Positions 43,702 through 52,380 of a stretch of 54,555 nt of DNA are shown here, piece after piece; the stretch's first letter is position 1; every line of letters begins with the position of its first letter. The notes under the pieces are model-generated. The model was given only the letters and a program-made list of their open reading frames with translations, was not told where the DNA came from and searched no databases. Position numbers and translations under genes: made by a program. The DNA comes from Halieaceae bacterium UBA4452 (GTDB taxonomy: Bacteria; Pseudomonadota; Gammaproteobacteria; Pseudomonadales; Halieaceae): positions 1 through 54,555 of the forward strand of contig DGPA01000045.1 of NCBI GenBank assembly GCA_002389505.1, read 5' to 3'.

Positions 43702-44721
43702 TTAAATGAACTGCCGTAGGAAACGAAGATCATTTTCAAAATTAAGGCGCAAGTCGCCAATACCGTAGCGCAACATTGCCAGACGCTCGACTCCGAGCCC
43801 AAAAGCGAAGCCTGTATAACGTTCCGAATCAATGCCACTCATGTCAAACACTTTGGGATGCACCATGCCCGAGCCCAAAATTTCCAGCCAGCCCGTGTTA
43901 CTGCAAATGCGACAGCCGTGGCCACTGCACTTTACACATTGAATATCGACCTCGGCAGAGGGCTCGGTGAATGGAAAATACGAGGGTCGAAAACGAACCG
44001 CAAGATCATCACGTTCAAAAAACGCATGAAGAAAATCTTGCAACAACCCTTTGAGATCACCAAAGCTCGAGGTCTCATCAATTAACAGCCCCTCCACTTG
44101 GTGAAACATGGGCGAATGGGTCAAATCTGAGTCACAGCGATAGACTCGACCAGGGCAAATAATGCGCAACGGTGGCGCCTGATTTTCCATGGTGCGCACT
44201 TGCACCCCGGAGGTGTGGGTGCGCAACACATGGCTATCATCCACATAGAAGGTGTCATGCATGGCTCGCGCCGGATGGTGAGCGGGAATATTTAAGGCCT
44301 CAAAGTTATGGTAATCGTCTTCAATTTCGGGCCCTTCTTTGACTTCAAAGCCAGCACTGCGAAAAAACCCTTCAATACGCTCAATGGTTCTAGTAATGGG
44401 GTGCAGGCCACCGGGATCTACGCCTCGGCCCGGCAACGTCACATCCAACTTTTCGTGACTGAGACGTTCGGCTAGGCCAGCGTTTTCAAGGGTAGCCTTG
44501 CGGGTGTTAATCAGCGCTTGTAGCTGCTGTTTGACGTCATTAATCAGCGCGCCCGCTGCAGGACGCTGTTCCGCTGACAGCTGCCCCAAGCCCTTTAGCA
44601 GACCTGTCAGCTTGCCTTTCTTACCTAAATAATCAACCCGAAGCTGCTCAAGGGTAGGGCCGTCTGCAGCGTCATTAATGTGCGCGATGGCGGCGTCTCG
44701 TAACTCATCCAAGGACTGCAT
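43702..44721 (-). CDS. pheS: Phenylalanyl-tRNA synthetase alpha subunit
   Basis: 339 aa (327 in E. coli), catalytic subunit. The N-terminal coiled coil is followed by class II motifs: HPITRTIERIEGFF, the phenylalanine pocket around LRTHTSGVQVRTME, FHQVEGLLIDE and motif 3 FAFGLGVERLAMLRYGI. A CxxC-x4-CxxC-like cluster (CVKCSGHGCRICSNTGW) is inserted in the C-terminal part, as in some other gammaproteobacteria. First gene after the rplT terminator. I saw no PheM-like leader peptide. Confidence 0.97.
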   Translation of the reverse strand: MQSLDELRDAAIAHINDAADGPTLEQLRVDYLGKKGKLTGLLKGLGQLSAEQRPAAGALINDVKQQLQALINTRKATLENAGLAERLSHEKLDVTLPGRGVDPGGLHPITRTIERIEGFFRSAGFEVKEGPEIEDDYHNFEALNIPAHHPARAMHDTFYVDDSHVLRTHTSGVQVRTMENQAPPLRIICPGRVYRCDSDLTHSPMFHQVEGLLIDETSSFGDLKGLLQDFLHAFFERDDLAVRFRPSYFPFTEPSAEVDIQCVKCSGHGCRICSNTGWLEILGSGMVHPKVFDMSGIDSERYTGFAFGLGVERLAMLRYGIGDLRLNFENDLRFLRQFI

Positions 44722-44833
44722 GTTTCAATCTCAGTTATGTAGCGTAACGCGTTATCGACAACGCGGCCGCGAGTTTTCGTCATTCGACACTCGAGGACTG
44801 TCAGTACGTCCAGCCTACCCATATTGCCGTCAT

Positions 44834-44866
44834 AAAAAAAGGAAGAGGCGCGCGCCTCTTCCTTTT
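44834..44866 (-). terminator. Terminator between rplT and pheS
   Basis: A perfect 22-base palindrome (44841-44862, GGAAGAGGCGC and its complement) flanked by A and T runs on both strands. On the minus strand seven T follow. It sits directly after the rplT stop, so it ends or attenuates the infC-rpmI-rplT transcript before pheST. Confidence 0.9.
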
Positions 44867-44903
44867 CACTGACTGATACCCCCCGCCTGCGCGCGGGCAT
44901 CAA

Positions 44904-45263
44904 CTAGGCGGCGAGGGCGGCGCGAGCACGTTCAATGACCGCAGCAAACGCCGCTTTGTCATGTACCGCCAAATCAGCGAGCACACGACGGTCCAGAGCA
45001 ATGTCAGCTTTCTTCAGGCCGTTGATAAATCGGCTATAAGTCAGACCATTGGCACGTGACTGCGCGTTGATGCGCGTGATCCACAATGCTCGGAACTGAC
45101 GTTTGCGCTGTCGGCGATCACGGTAAGCGTATTGTCCCGCCTTGGTCACCGCCTGCTTGGCCACACGAAAAACACGCGAACGTGCCCCGTAGTAACCCTT
45201 GGCTTGTTTTAATATTTTCTTGTGACGACGATGCGCCGTCACACCACGTTTTACGCGAGGCAT
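44904..45263 (-). CDS. rplT: 50S ribosomal protein L20
   Basis: 119 aa. Basic N-terminus MPRVKRGVTAHRRHKKILKQ then AKGYYGARSRVFRVAKQAV and the globular part LWITRINAQSRANGLTYS. Assembly protein of the 50S subunit; in E. coli it represses translation of rpmI and itself. 27 bases after rpmI. Confidence 0.98.
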   Translation of the reverse strand: MPRVKRGVTAHRRHKKILKQAKGYYGARSRVFRVAKQAVTKAGQYAYRDRRQRKRQFRALWITRINAQSRANGLTYSRFINGLKKADIALDRRVLADLAVHDKAAFAAVIERARAALAA

Positions 45264-45290
45264 ATGCTATCTCCTAATGATTATGACGGT

Positions 45291-45485
45291 TTATTTGGCG
45301 CGCAACATGCGATCAACCAGCACGGTGTCTGACTGATCGATCATGGAGGTACCGCGCAGCTGACGCTTACGCTTGGTCGTCATTTTGGTCAGGATATGGC
45401 TCTTATAAGCACTTTTACGCTTATAACCACCAGCGGTTTTCTTAAACCGCTTAGCTGCCCCACTGTGAATTTTCGCTTTAGGCAT
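45291..45485 (-). CDS. rpmI: 50S ribosomal protein L35
   Basis: 64 aa, very basic: MPKAKIHSGAAKRFKKTAGG then YKRKSAYKSHILTKM and the end DQSDTVLVDRML. Standard length for L35. Between infC and rplT, as in nearly all bacteria. Confidence 0.98.
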   Translation of the reverse strand: MPKAKIHSGAAKRFKKTAGGYKRKSAYKSHILTKMTTKRKRQLRGTSMIDQSDTVLVDRMLRAK

Positions 45486-45567
45486 TGGAAAAACTCCGCA
45501 TTGGGTCCCGATGTTCAGTTCTATCGAGACAACATTAATGATCAGGTATTAGGGCATTCACGGGCCA

Positions 45568-46095
45568 CTAACCCCGTTTCTTTGGTGCAATAACCATGGT
45601 CATCTGTCGACCTTCCATTTTTGGAAATTGTTCGACAGCGCCCAATTCGCTCAGGTCGGCTTCTACTCGCTTGAGTAACTCCATGCCGATCTGCTGATGA
45701 GCCATTTCACGCCCGCGATAGCGAAGCGTCACTTTGGCCTTATCGCCGTTTTCAAGGAAACGTACCAGGTTGCGTAGTTTTACCTGGTAGTCACCCTCGT
45801 CCGTCCCTGGACGAAATTTCATTTCTTTCACTTGGATACGTTTGGCTTTCTTACGCTGCGCCGCCTTCTGTTTCTTGGCTTCAAAGATGTGCTTACCATA
45901 ATCCATGATCTTACAAACGGGTGGATCACTGTCTGCCATCTGCACTAAGTCCATGCCTGCGGCCTCTGCGGCCTGCTGGGCCTCTTCATTCGAGACAATG
46001 CCTACTTGGCCACCCTCAGCATCAATTAATCGAATATTGGCTGATGTAATCTGCTCGTTCGTTAGTGCCTTTTTACTCTTGCTTTCGCTCTTAAT
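45568..46095 (-). CDS. infC: Translation initiation factor IF-3, AUU start
   Basis: Binds the 30S subunit and checks initiator tRNA and start codon. The N domain (about 15-80) contains PPVCKIMDYGKHIFE and the C domain (about 90-170) FRPGTDEGDYQVKLRNLVRF and GREMAHQQIGMELLKRV. I place the start at ATT followed by AAG, giving 175 aa. AGGAG lies nine bases before it, while the GTG two codons earlier is only three bases from the SD. E. coli infC begins AUU-AAA, and IF-3 represses its own mRNA through this rare codon. The preceding ATG of ATGTGA is followed at once by a stop. Confidence 0.9.
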   Translation of the reverse strand: MKSESKSKKALTNEQITSANIRLIDAEGGQVGIVSNEEAQQAAEAAGMDLVQMADSDPPVCKIMDYGKHIFEAKKQKAAQRKKAKRIQVKEMKFRPGTDEGDYQVKLRNLVRFLENGDKAKVTLRYRGREMAHQQIGMELLKRVEADLSELGAVEQFPKMEGRQMTMVIAPKKRG

Positions 46096-46258
46096 ACTCA
46101 CATTCTCCTACATTGTCACCGACACAACGTCCCGTGGCCAAAACCTACCTGCTGGCCAGTGACGTGTGACCGTTAAACAAGAACCGGTGGCTGCAAACTG
46201 TCGCTCTGCGCCATGGTGGACTTGGCTTACCCCGGACCGGTCCCATCTAAGGGCGCTG

Positions 46259-46287
46259 ATAGTACAGGTATGAGGCCCCAAGCTCAA
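46259..46287 (-). promoter_or_regulatory. Likely promoter of infC-rpmI-rplT
   Basis: Minus strand: TTGAGC (46282-46287), 17 bases, TACTAT (46259-46264). It lies in the 299-base thrS-infC gap and would give a leader of about 155 bases. A perfect palindrome GGACCGGTCC (46234-46243) lies in the early leader. Confidence 0.5.
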
Positions 46288-46394
46288 GCCATCGTCAGTG
46301 CGCAAAATTGTTGTTTTTCAATGCTTTCAGCCGGTTAACTGCTCATTTATTGGGAGGTCACAATAGCGCTGGACCCTAACGCTGCGCAGCCACT

Positions 46395-48332
46395 TCATTC
46401 CCCGGGCTGGGTCGATTCAGCCACCCGGCCATACTTGCCGGCCTCAGCTGCCAAGAGGGATGTCATAGCCTCAACGTCGAGGACCCCTAGGTCCTTACCG
46501 TGTCGGCCTCTTACCGCCACGGTGCCCGCCGCCATTTCTTTGTCCCCTACGACTAAAATAAACGGTACCTTGGCTATTTCATGCTCGCGAATTTTGAACC
46601 CAATTTTCTCATTGCGTAGATCGGTCGCGACCCGAAAACCGGCGGTACTCAGTTGCGCGGCCACGCCTTGAGTGTAGTCAGCCTGTTTGTCGGTAATTGG
46701 GGCAATCACCACTTGCTTAGGGGCCAGCCAGGTGGGAAATTCCCCCTCATAGTGCTCGATAAGAATCCCAATAAAGCGCTCAAAGGAACCCAGTACTGCT
46801 CGATGAAGCATAACCGGCACCTGTCGACTGCCATCCTCGGCGACATATTGCGCGTCCAAGCGGCCCGGCATGGAGAAATCCACCTGAATAGTGCCCAGCT
46901 GCCATACCCGTCCTATGCAATCCTTCAAGGAGAACTCAATTTTTGGGCCATAAAAAGCACCTTCGCCGGGCAGCTCTTCCCAAGGCAAGCCTTTAAGATT
47001 GAGTGCCTCTGCCAGCGCCCTCTCTGCCCGATCCCAGTCGCTGTCGCTGCCCACTCGCTGTTCAGGGCGGGTCGATAAGCGGTAAATGACCTCCTCAAAG
47101 CCAAAATCTGCGTACACTTTGTGGAGCATGTCGATAAAGTCAGCGACCTCGGGTTGGATTTGTTCCTCGGTGCAGAAAATATGCGCATCATCTTGGGTAA
47201 AGCCCCGCACGCGCATAATGCCATGCAGTGAGCCCGAGGGCTCATTGCGATGGCAGCTTCCAAATTCAGCAAGTCGCAACGGTAGATCGCGATAAGACTT
47301 CAATCCTTGGTTAAAAACTTGCACATGGCAGGGACAGTTCATGGGTTTGACCGCAAACTGACGATCATCCGCCTCGAGGGTGAACATGCCGTCAGCAAAT
47401 TTGTCCGCATGCCCAGAGCGCTGCCACAGGGAAATGTCGACCAACTGCGGGGTGTTAATTTCCTGATAGCCAAATTGTCTTTGCTGGGCACGCATGTACT
47501 GCTCAATGATTTGGTAAATCGTCCATCCTGAAGGATGCCAAAACACCATGCCCGGGGCCTCTTCCTGCGTGTGGAATAAATCCAGCTTCTTGGCGATTTT
47601 TCGGTGATCGCGTTTTTCCGCTTCGACAATTCGATTCAAGTAGGCTTTCAGCTGTTTTTTGTTAGCCCAGGCGGTGCCGTAAATACGCTGCAACATGGGG
47701 TTGTTGGAGTCGCCGCGCCAGTAGGCGCCGGCCACTTTTGTCAGCTTGAAGGCTTTGAGCTTGCCGGTGCTAGGGACGTGTGGTCCCCGGCACAGGTCCA
47801 TCCATTCGCCTTGCTGATACAGAGAAATGTCCTCTCCTTCCGGTAAGTCTCCAATAATCTGTACTTTGAAATGCTCGCCCATGTTGCGAAATAGCTCAAT
47901 GGCCTCATCCCGAGAGCACACTTTTCGCTCTACGGTCAGATCGCTGTCGGCGATCTCCGTCATGCGCGCCTCAATCTTGTCGAGATCGTCGGGCGTGAAA
48001 TGATGCGCAGAGGCAAAATCGTAAAAAAAGCCCTCGTCGATTGTCGGCCCAATAGTCACTTGAGTACCGGGAAATAATTGCTGAACTGCCTGTGCCAGTA
48101 GGTGCGCGGTCGAATGGCGGATAATGTCAATCCCAGCATCATCCCGATCAGTGATAATACTGAGCGCCACATCTTCTTCAAGCCAATACGACGTGTCGAC
48201 CTCACGGCCGTTGACGATGCCAGCCAATGCTGCCTTGGCCAGCCCAGCCCCAATATCGGCTGCCACATCGTAAACGCTAAGTGGTTGCTCGAAGGTGCGC
48301 TGGGATCCATCGGGGAGAGTAACAGTGGGCAT
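46395..48332 (-). CDS. thrS: Threonyl-tRNA synthetase
   Basis: 645 aa (642 in E. coli). The N-terminal TGS domain (MPTVTLPDGSQRTFEQPLSV) is followed by the editing domain with HSTAHLLAQAV and the later CRGPHVPSTG. Class II core: MNCPCHVQVFNQG (zinc-site Cys), FGSCHRNEPSGSLHGIMRVR and the C-terminal anticodon domain (VVIAPITDKQADYTQGV). The ATG has GGAG seven bases upstream. An ATG five codons earlier overlaps this SD and is unlikely. First gene of the translation cluster; its leader is about 300 bases. Confidence 0.97.
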   Translation of the reverse strand: MPTVTLPDGSQRTFEQPLSVYDVAADIGAGLAKAALAGIVNGREVDTSYWLEEDVALSIITDRDDAGIDIIRHSTAHLLAQAVQQLFPGTQVTIGPTIDEGFFYDFASAHHFTPDDLDKIEARMTEIADSDLTVERKVCSRDEAIELFRNMGEHFKVQIIGDLPEGEDISLYQQGEWMDLCRGPHVPSTGKLKAFKLTKVAGAYWRGDSNNPMLQRIYGTAWANKKQLKAYLNRIVEAEKRDHRKIAKKLDLFHTQEEAPGMVFWHPSGWTIYQIIEQYMRAQQRQFGYQEINTPQLVDISLWQRSGHADKFADGMFTLEADDRQFAVKPMNCPCHVQVFNQGLKSYRDLPLRLAEFGSCHRNEPSGSLHGIMRVRGFTQDDAHIFCTEEQIQPEVADFIDMLHKVYADFGFEEVIYRLSTRPEQRVGSDSDWDRAERALAEALNLKGLPWEELPGEGAFYGPKIEFSLKDCIGRVWQLGTIQVDFSMPGRLDAQYVAEDGSRQVPVMLHRAVLGSFERFIGILIEHYEGEFPTWLAPKQVVIAPITDKQADYTQGVAAQLSTAGFRVATDLRNEKIGFKIREHEIAKVPFILVVGDKEMAAGTVAVRGRHGKDLGVLDVEAMTSLLAAEAGKYGRVAESTQPGE

Positions 48333-48407
48333 GGCATAACTCCTCATCAGTGGCGACCCCTACTCTGGGCCGCGTGGAAAGCTGAAACGCAGTGTCGCAG
48401 AAGCAAC

Positions 48408-48440
48408 AAAAAAACAAAAGGAGCACCCGGCTCAGCGGGC
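48408..48440 (-). terminator. Possible terminator or attenuator ahead of thrS
   Basis: Minus strand: GCCCG, loop CTGAGC, CGGGT, then GCTCC and a T-rich run (TTTTGTTTTTTT). The stem is short (five pairs) and separated from the T run by five bases. It could end the OmpA-like gene transcript. It stands about 75 bases before the thrS start. The remaining 300-base gap (48333-48634) shows no gene. Confidence 0.4.
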
Positions 48441-48634
48441 AACGTCCGCGCTAGTGAACCGTGCAGCGTACTGGTGTGATTGCAAAGCCAGTGCTGACTA
48501 CTTACCTACACTGAATATCGGGGTGTCGCCATATCGATGCACGCAGACTCGCTCTTTCTTACCACTCGCTACCGTAACCCCAATGTTGCACAGTAGTAGG
48601 CTGGGACGCCGTTAGTATCAACGACCCCTGTCAG

Positions 48635-49456
48635 TTAGGGGGTGTCCCCATAAATTACTTGCGTTGGCTGCACAACAACGCGGCGATTTCGTGCCTTGCC
48701 ACCCTCAGTCAAATTCGATGCCCAAGGATTAGTCTCCCCATCGCCCCTCGACGACATAATATCTTCGGGGATACCTAGTTTAATCAGCTGATCGACCACT
48801 GCCTGGGCTCGTCGTTCCGACAGCGCTTGGTTGTAGCTGGCCGCTCCCGTGCTATCAGTGTGTCCAATCACTTCGAAACGCGTATTAGGGTACTTCTCTA
48901 AGTACAGCAGCGCCGGTTGGAGTACCTCTGCTGCGTCAATCGCCAATGTAGCGCTATTGCTTGCGAACTGCATAACTGCGCTGTCAAAAATAAACGGTCT
49001 GTCACATCCATTGTATGTAACATCTACACCCTCTGGGGTCTCGGGGCAGGCGTCTTTATCATCGGTCACTCCATCGCCATCACCATCGCCCGGCGGTCCA
49101 TCATTAACCACCATGGGTACGATGGGCTGATAAATACTTGTAAGCTCCACTGGCTTTTCAGTGTCCACTGCCTCCGCCGGTTCAAAAGACCATAAGGTAG
49201 AGATGTCCTTAGGCGGTTCACCGTCTTCTCGGCACATTATGTACCCAGCGATACCGCCAGCTGCTGCTCCCGCAACAACTAGCCCTGTGCCGCTGCTGGC
49301 GGCTCCAACACCTATGCCGACTAAACTATGGCCCCAAGCGCATAGGTTGTAGTTATCGGTGCTCTGCGTAGAGCATCCACCCACCATGACCATAACCAGC
49401 ACCAACATCACTCGTTGTGTCACTGTAGTTTGCGTTAGACGCAATAGTTTATTCAT
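48635..49456 (-). CDS. OmpA-like lipoprotein with calcium-binding repeat
   Basis: 273 aa. Lipoprotein signal with lipobox VGGC (Cys28). A glycine-zipper-like stretch (about 46-75, GIGVGAASSGTGLVVAGAAAG) is followed by a linker. A single thrombospondin type 3-like Asp repeat (GDGDGDGVTDDKDACPE, 123-139) likely binds calcium. A C-terminal OmpA peptidoglycan-binding domain (about 155-265) contains the NFEVIGHTDSTG-like segment RFEVIGHTDSTG and LSERRAQAVVDQL. So it should tether the outer membrane to the cell wall. The third of three ATGs was chosen, with GAGAG six bases before it. It is divergent from the PdsR/PdsS-like pair. OmpA-like proteins accompany this sortase system in other marine bacteria. 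Confidence 0.88.
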   Translation of the reverse strand: MNKLLRLTQTTVTQRVMLVLVMVMVGGCSTQSTDNYNLCAWGHSLVGIGVGAASSGTGLVVAGAAAGGIAGYIMCREDGEPPKDISTLWSFEPAEAVDTEKPVELTSIYQPIVPMVVNDGPPGDGDGDGVTDDKDACPETPEGVDVTYNGCDRPFIFDSAVMQFASNSATLAIDAAEVLQPALLYLEKYPNTRFEVIGHTDSTGAASYNQALSERRAQAVVDQLIKLGIPEDIMSSRGDGETNPWASNLTEGGKARNRRVVVQPTQVIYGDTP

Positions 49457-49566
49457 CATCATCTCTCGGAGACAGGTAGCGTTGAATCTTATCATTTACC
49501 AATAAAAAATACTCCAATTCGTTCAAAAAAGTTGCCCCACACTTTACAGCAAATCACCCCACCTTA

Positions 49567-49576
49567 TCCTATAGGA
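49567..49576. repeat. Palindrome in the OmpA-like/pdsR intergenic region
   Basis: TCCTATAGGA is a perfect ten-base palindrome in the 197-base divergent gap. A related CTATAGGG stands at 49612-49619. These could be an operator for the adjacent response regulator (inference). No clear -35/-10 pair at standard spacing was found for either gene. Confidence 0.35.
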
Positions 49577-49653
49577 ATAAACCCTTGAGCTAGCCGCTTA
49601 TGGGTGCAACTATAGGGCACTGTTAGCTCGCTCTGGCACTGTGAAATAACTTC

Positions 49654-50349
49654 ATGAAACAGCATATCGTTATTGTTGAGGACGAACTAGCACTGGCGGA
49701 AAACTATCGTGACTTGCTGGTTAGCCAAGGCTATCGGGTCACTATCTACACCAGTGCAATAACCGCAAAGGAAGCACTAGAAACCCAATGGCCAGATCTG
49801 GCTATTCTCGATATTGGACTGGGCGATGACGCTGAGGCGGGCTTCACCCTCTGTCGTGACTTACGCAGCCAACAGCCGCTCTTGCCCATCGTATTTTTGT
49901 CGGCGCGCGATAGCGAGATCGATATTATTTCGGGCTTACGACTAGGCGCCGATGATTATTTGACCAAGACTATTTCTCAGCCGCAACTGCTAGCGCGTAT
50001 TACTGCACTACTGCGGCGCGTTAGCGCTTTACGCGCTCCCGAGACTAGCGAACAAGTGTTACGTCGGGGTGCTCTAGCATTAAATACTGAGCGGCTAACG
50101 GTTCACTGGCAAACCCAGGCGATCGAGGTGACTTACACGGAATTTTGTATGCTGCATGCCCTAGTACGCCACCCCGGCCACATCAAAACCCGCAGCCAGC
50201 TGATGGATGCGGCTAATGTGGTGCTCGACGACAGCACGATTACGTCCCATATTCGACGGATTCGGCGGAAATTTGAAGCGCAGGATGCCAAATTCGAACA
50301 CATACAAACCGCCTATGGCGTCGGGTATCGCTGGAAACCAGAGGGGTGA
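49654..50349 (+). CDS. OmpR-family response regulator, PdsR-like
   Basis: 231 aa. Receiver domain with acidic VEDE, phosphoacceptor Asp53 (AILDIGLGDD), and Lys105 in GADDYLTKTISQPQLLARI. The C-terminal winged helix (about 130-230) ends HIQTAYGVGYRW. The phrase DYLTK-IS-P-L-ARI and the ILDIGLG start fit the proteobacterial dedicated sortase-system response regulator family (TIGR03787, PdsR) as I remember it. It is translationally coupled to the kinase gene (GTGA overlap). No sortase lies in the window. Confidence 0.85.
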   Translation: MKQHIVIVEDELALAENYRDLLVSQGYRVTIYTSAITAKEALETQWPDLAILDIGLGDDAEAGFTLCRDLRSQQPLLPIVFLSARDSEIDIISGLRLGADDYLTKTISQPQLLARITALLRRVSALRAPETSEQVLRRGALALNTERLTVHWQTQAIEVTYTEFCMLHALVRHPGHIKTRSQLMDAANVVLDDSTITSHIRRIRRKFEAQDAKFEHIQTAYGVGYRWKPEG

Positions 50350-52361
50350 AACTCCGAACTCAGCTGCTGCTTTTGTCACTGATCTTTCTTGGCATACCTT
50401 GGACGGGCTGCCAGTTTCTTCGAAGCAACGAACAGGCCTTGCTGGGAGTACAGCAGCAGGGATTGGAAGCCACCGGCCGCGCCATTGCTAATGGCGTAAA
50501 CCAGCGACTCGACCTCCTGTATACCCACCGGCAACGGCTCAACGATTCACTTGACGACAATAGTCTCCACGCGGTCAATAGTGACACTGCCCCCATCCTG
50601 GATGGTTTTTTTGATGAATGGCCACCACTCAAGAGCCGCCACTTCGGTACCACCAGGCGTGGCTTCACGGTAACGGTGACTGCCGTTGATGACACCTTGT
50701 TTCTAGCCTTGGCGATTACGGATCGGTCAAAGCGGTATAACCACTCAGTCAACATGGAGAAACCTAGTGGCGATCGGATGGTGTTGACTACATGGCAAGA
50801 TAATCGGCGGGAACCAATAGTCATTGCCACATCTGCACCGGGGTCAGTACGCGCGCAATCGATGAATCCGCGCCAGCCAAGCGACCCAGCCCGTCGTATT
50901 CGCGGCGTCTGGGCCGATGTCAGCGACGGCTATCAGATAGAGCTAGCCATACCCTCGGCTGTGGACATCGAGTATCTGGGCGTTCACTACGTTGATGAAG
51001 ACGAAGGGGGTATGAACACCTGGGGAAATATTGATCCCTTGGCGGCTAGCGCACCACCGCATCTGATTCGCACGCCCAAGGAACTGATCGCCCTGCTCAA
51101 CAATTTCAGCAACAGCCCCACCAAGGTGAGTGTTTACGATCGCTGGGGCTGGCTCCTGGGCGCGTCAGACTGGTCTAACCCTGAACCCGCCACTGGCAGT
51201 CACGGATTGACCCGGTGGCTATATCGGCAGGTGTTACAGCCGCCCGCGGCTGATAAGCCTGCGCAGCAGACGCCCAGCGGTCGCAACGTCAGTGCAGTGA
51301 TGAGCTCAGCACTGCAGGGGGTGGGCAGCCACAGCGTCTTTGAAGCCAAAGGGAGCTTGTGGTCGCGCTACGCAGCACCCTTGCGCATTGATGCAGCCGT
51401 TATGGGCGTAGTGATGGTTGAGCAACCCCGAGAACAGTATCTCTCTTTCACCGATCCCGTCTTCGAAGGCCTACTGGTGAAAGGGGGACTGACGAGCCTG
51501 TTCATTGCGGCTGGATTATTTGCTTTTGCCTCGCTACTGAGCCTACGCATTATCCGTCTACAGAAACGTCTAGAGAGTGCTGCCCACCACGACCGTGGCC
51601 GAGATCAGTCTCTTCCCGTCAGCCCATGTAATGACGAGCTCGACCAGCTGGCACAACAATTCAACTCGCTGCTGGCAGACACTCATCGTCTAGAAAACTA
51701 CTTGCGCGCTCTACCTAGAGCACTGGCCCATGAAATTCACACCCCAGTAGCGGTTATTGGCTCCACTCTCGAGCACTTAAACAACCAGCTAACGGCAGCA
51801 GATCACACTGTCCTCATTGCCCGCGCACAGACCGGCCTGCGACGGTTAACCGATCTGCTCAATGCCATGAATGAAGCCAGTAGACTCGAAAACAGTCTCG
51901 GCGTCGAACCGCACCAATCGACTGATCTGTTCGATCTGCTGAGCGAGCTGGCCAGTGCCTATGGTATGACCTACCCAGGGTGGGCATTTACGCTGGATGC
52001 GACCCGCGAACAGGCCATAGCTAGCGTTGCACCCGACCTCATTGTTCAAGCCCTCGATAAACTCATTGCCAACGCCGTGTCCTTTGCACATCCGGACAGC
52101 GTGATAACAGTCAAGCTTCGGCGCCGGGGTTTGTGGTGGCGGATAACGGTTATCAACCAAGGTCCGGCGCTCCCAGAAATACCCGAGCAGCTGTTCTCGC
52201 CCATGCTCAGTGACAGGACTGGCCAGTACGGCGCGGACGCTCATTTGGGGCTGGGGCTTTATGTTGTGGCGCTAGTGGCAAAACACCACGAGGGCGAGCC
52301 TTGGGCGCGTAGCATAGACGCACCCTCTGGTGCCGAGATAGGCTTCACTGTCAAAGCCTGA
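50346..52361 (+). CDS. Sensor histidine kinase with periplasmic CBM9-like domain, PdsS-like
   Basis: 671 aa. An N-terminal membrane segment (about 6-24) contains GCQF, resembling a lipobox. A large periplasmic domain (25-378) has a CBM9-type carbohydrate-binding-like fold from about residue 80 (APILDGFFDEWPP, then the strand-rich VTAVDDTLFLALAITD). The second membrane helix is at about 382-402, then HAMP, and a DHp domain with phosphoacceptor His462 (LAHEIHTPVAVIGS). The ATPase domain has an N box (LDKLIANAVSFAH) and G2 (LGLGLYVV). The G1 box reads NQGPALPE, without the usual Asp, which I recall as a trait of this family (TIGR03785, PdsS). The architecture agrees with the dedicated sortase-system kinase. 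Convergent with uvrB. Confidence 0.85.
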   Translation: MKLRTQLLLLSLIFLGIPWTGCQFLRSNEQALLGVQQQGLEATGRAIANGVNQRLDLLYTHRQRLNDSLDDNSLHAVNSDTAPILDGFFDEWPPLKSRHFGTTRRGFTVTVTAVDDTLFLALAITDRSKRYNHSVNMEKPSGDRMVLTTWQDNRREPIVIATSAPGSVRAQSMNPRQPSDPARRIRGVWADVSDGYQIELAIPSAVDIEYLGVHYVDEDEGGMNTWGNIDPLAASAPPHLIRTPKELIALLNNFSNSPTKVSVYDRWGWLLGASDWSNPEPATGSHGLTRWLYRQVLQPPAADKPAQQTPSGRNVSAVMSSALQGVGSHSVFEAKGSLWSRYAAPLRIDAAVMGVVMVEQPREQYLSFTDPVFEGLLVKGGLTSLFIAAGLFAFASLLSLRIIRLQKRLESAAHHDRGRDQSLPVSPCNDELDQLAQQFNSLLADTHRLENYLRALPRALAHEIHTPVAVIGSTLEHLNNQLTAADHTVLIARAQTGLRRLTDLLNAMNEASRLENSLGVEPHQSTDLFDLLSELASAYGMTYPGWAFTLDATREQAIASVAPDLIVQALDKLIANAVSFAHPDSVITVKLRRRGLWWRITVINQGPALPEIPEQLFSPMLSDRTGQYGADAHLGLGLYVVALVAKHHEGEPWARSIDAPSGAEIGFTVKA

Positions 52362-52380
52362 GCATGAAAGGCGAGCAAGG

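Noticed and set aside
44722..44833. PheM-type leader peptide with phenylalanine codons before pheS
   Set aside because: No short frame with clustered Phe codons precedes the rplT-pheS hairpin. The hairpin follows the rplT stop directly.
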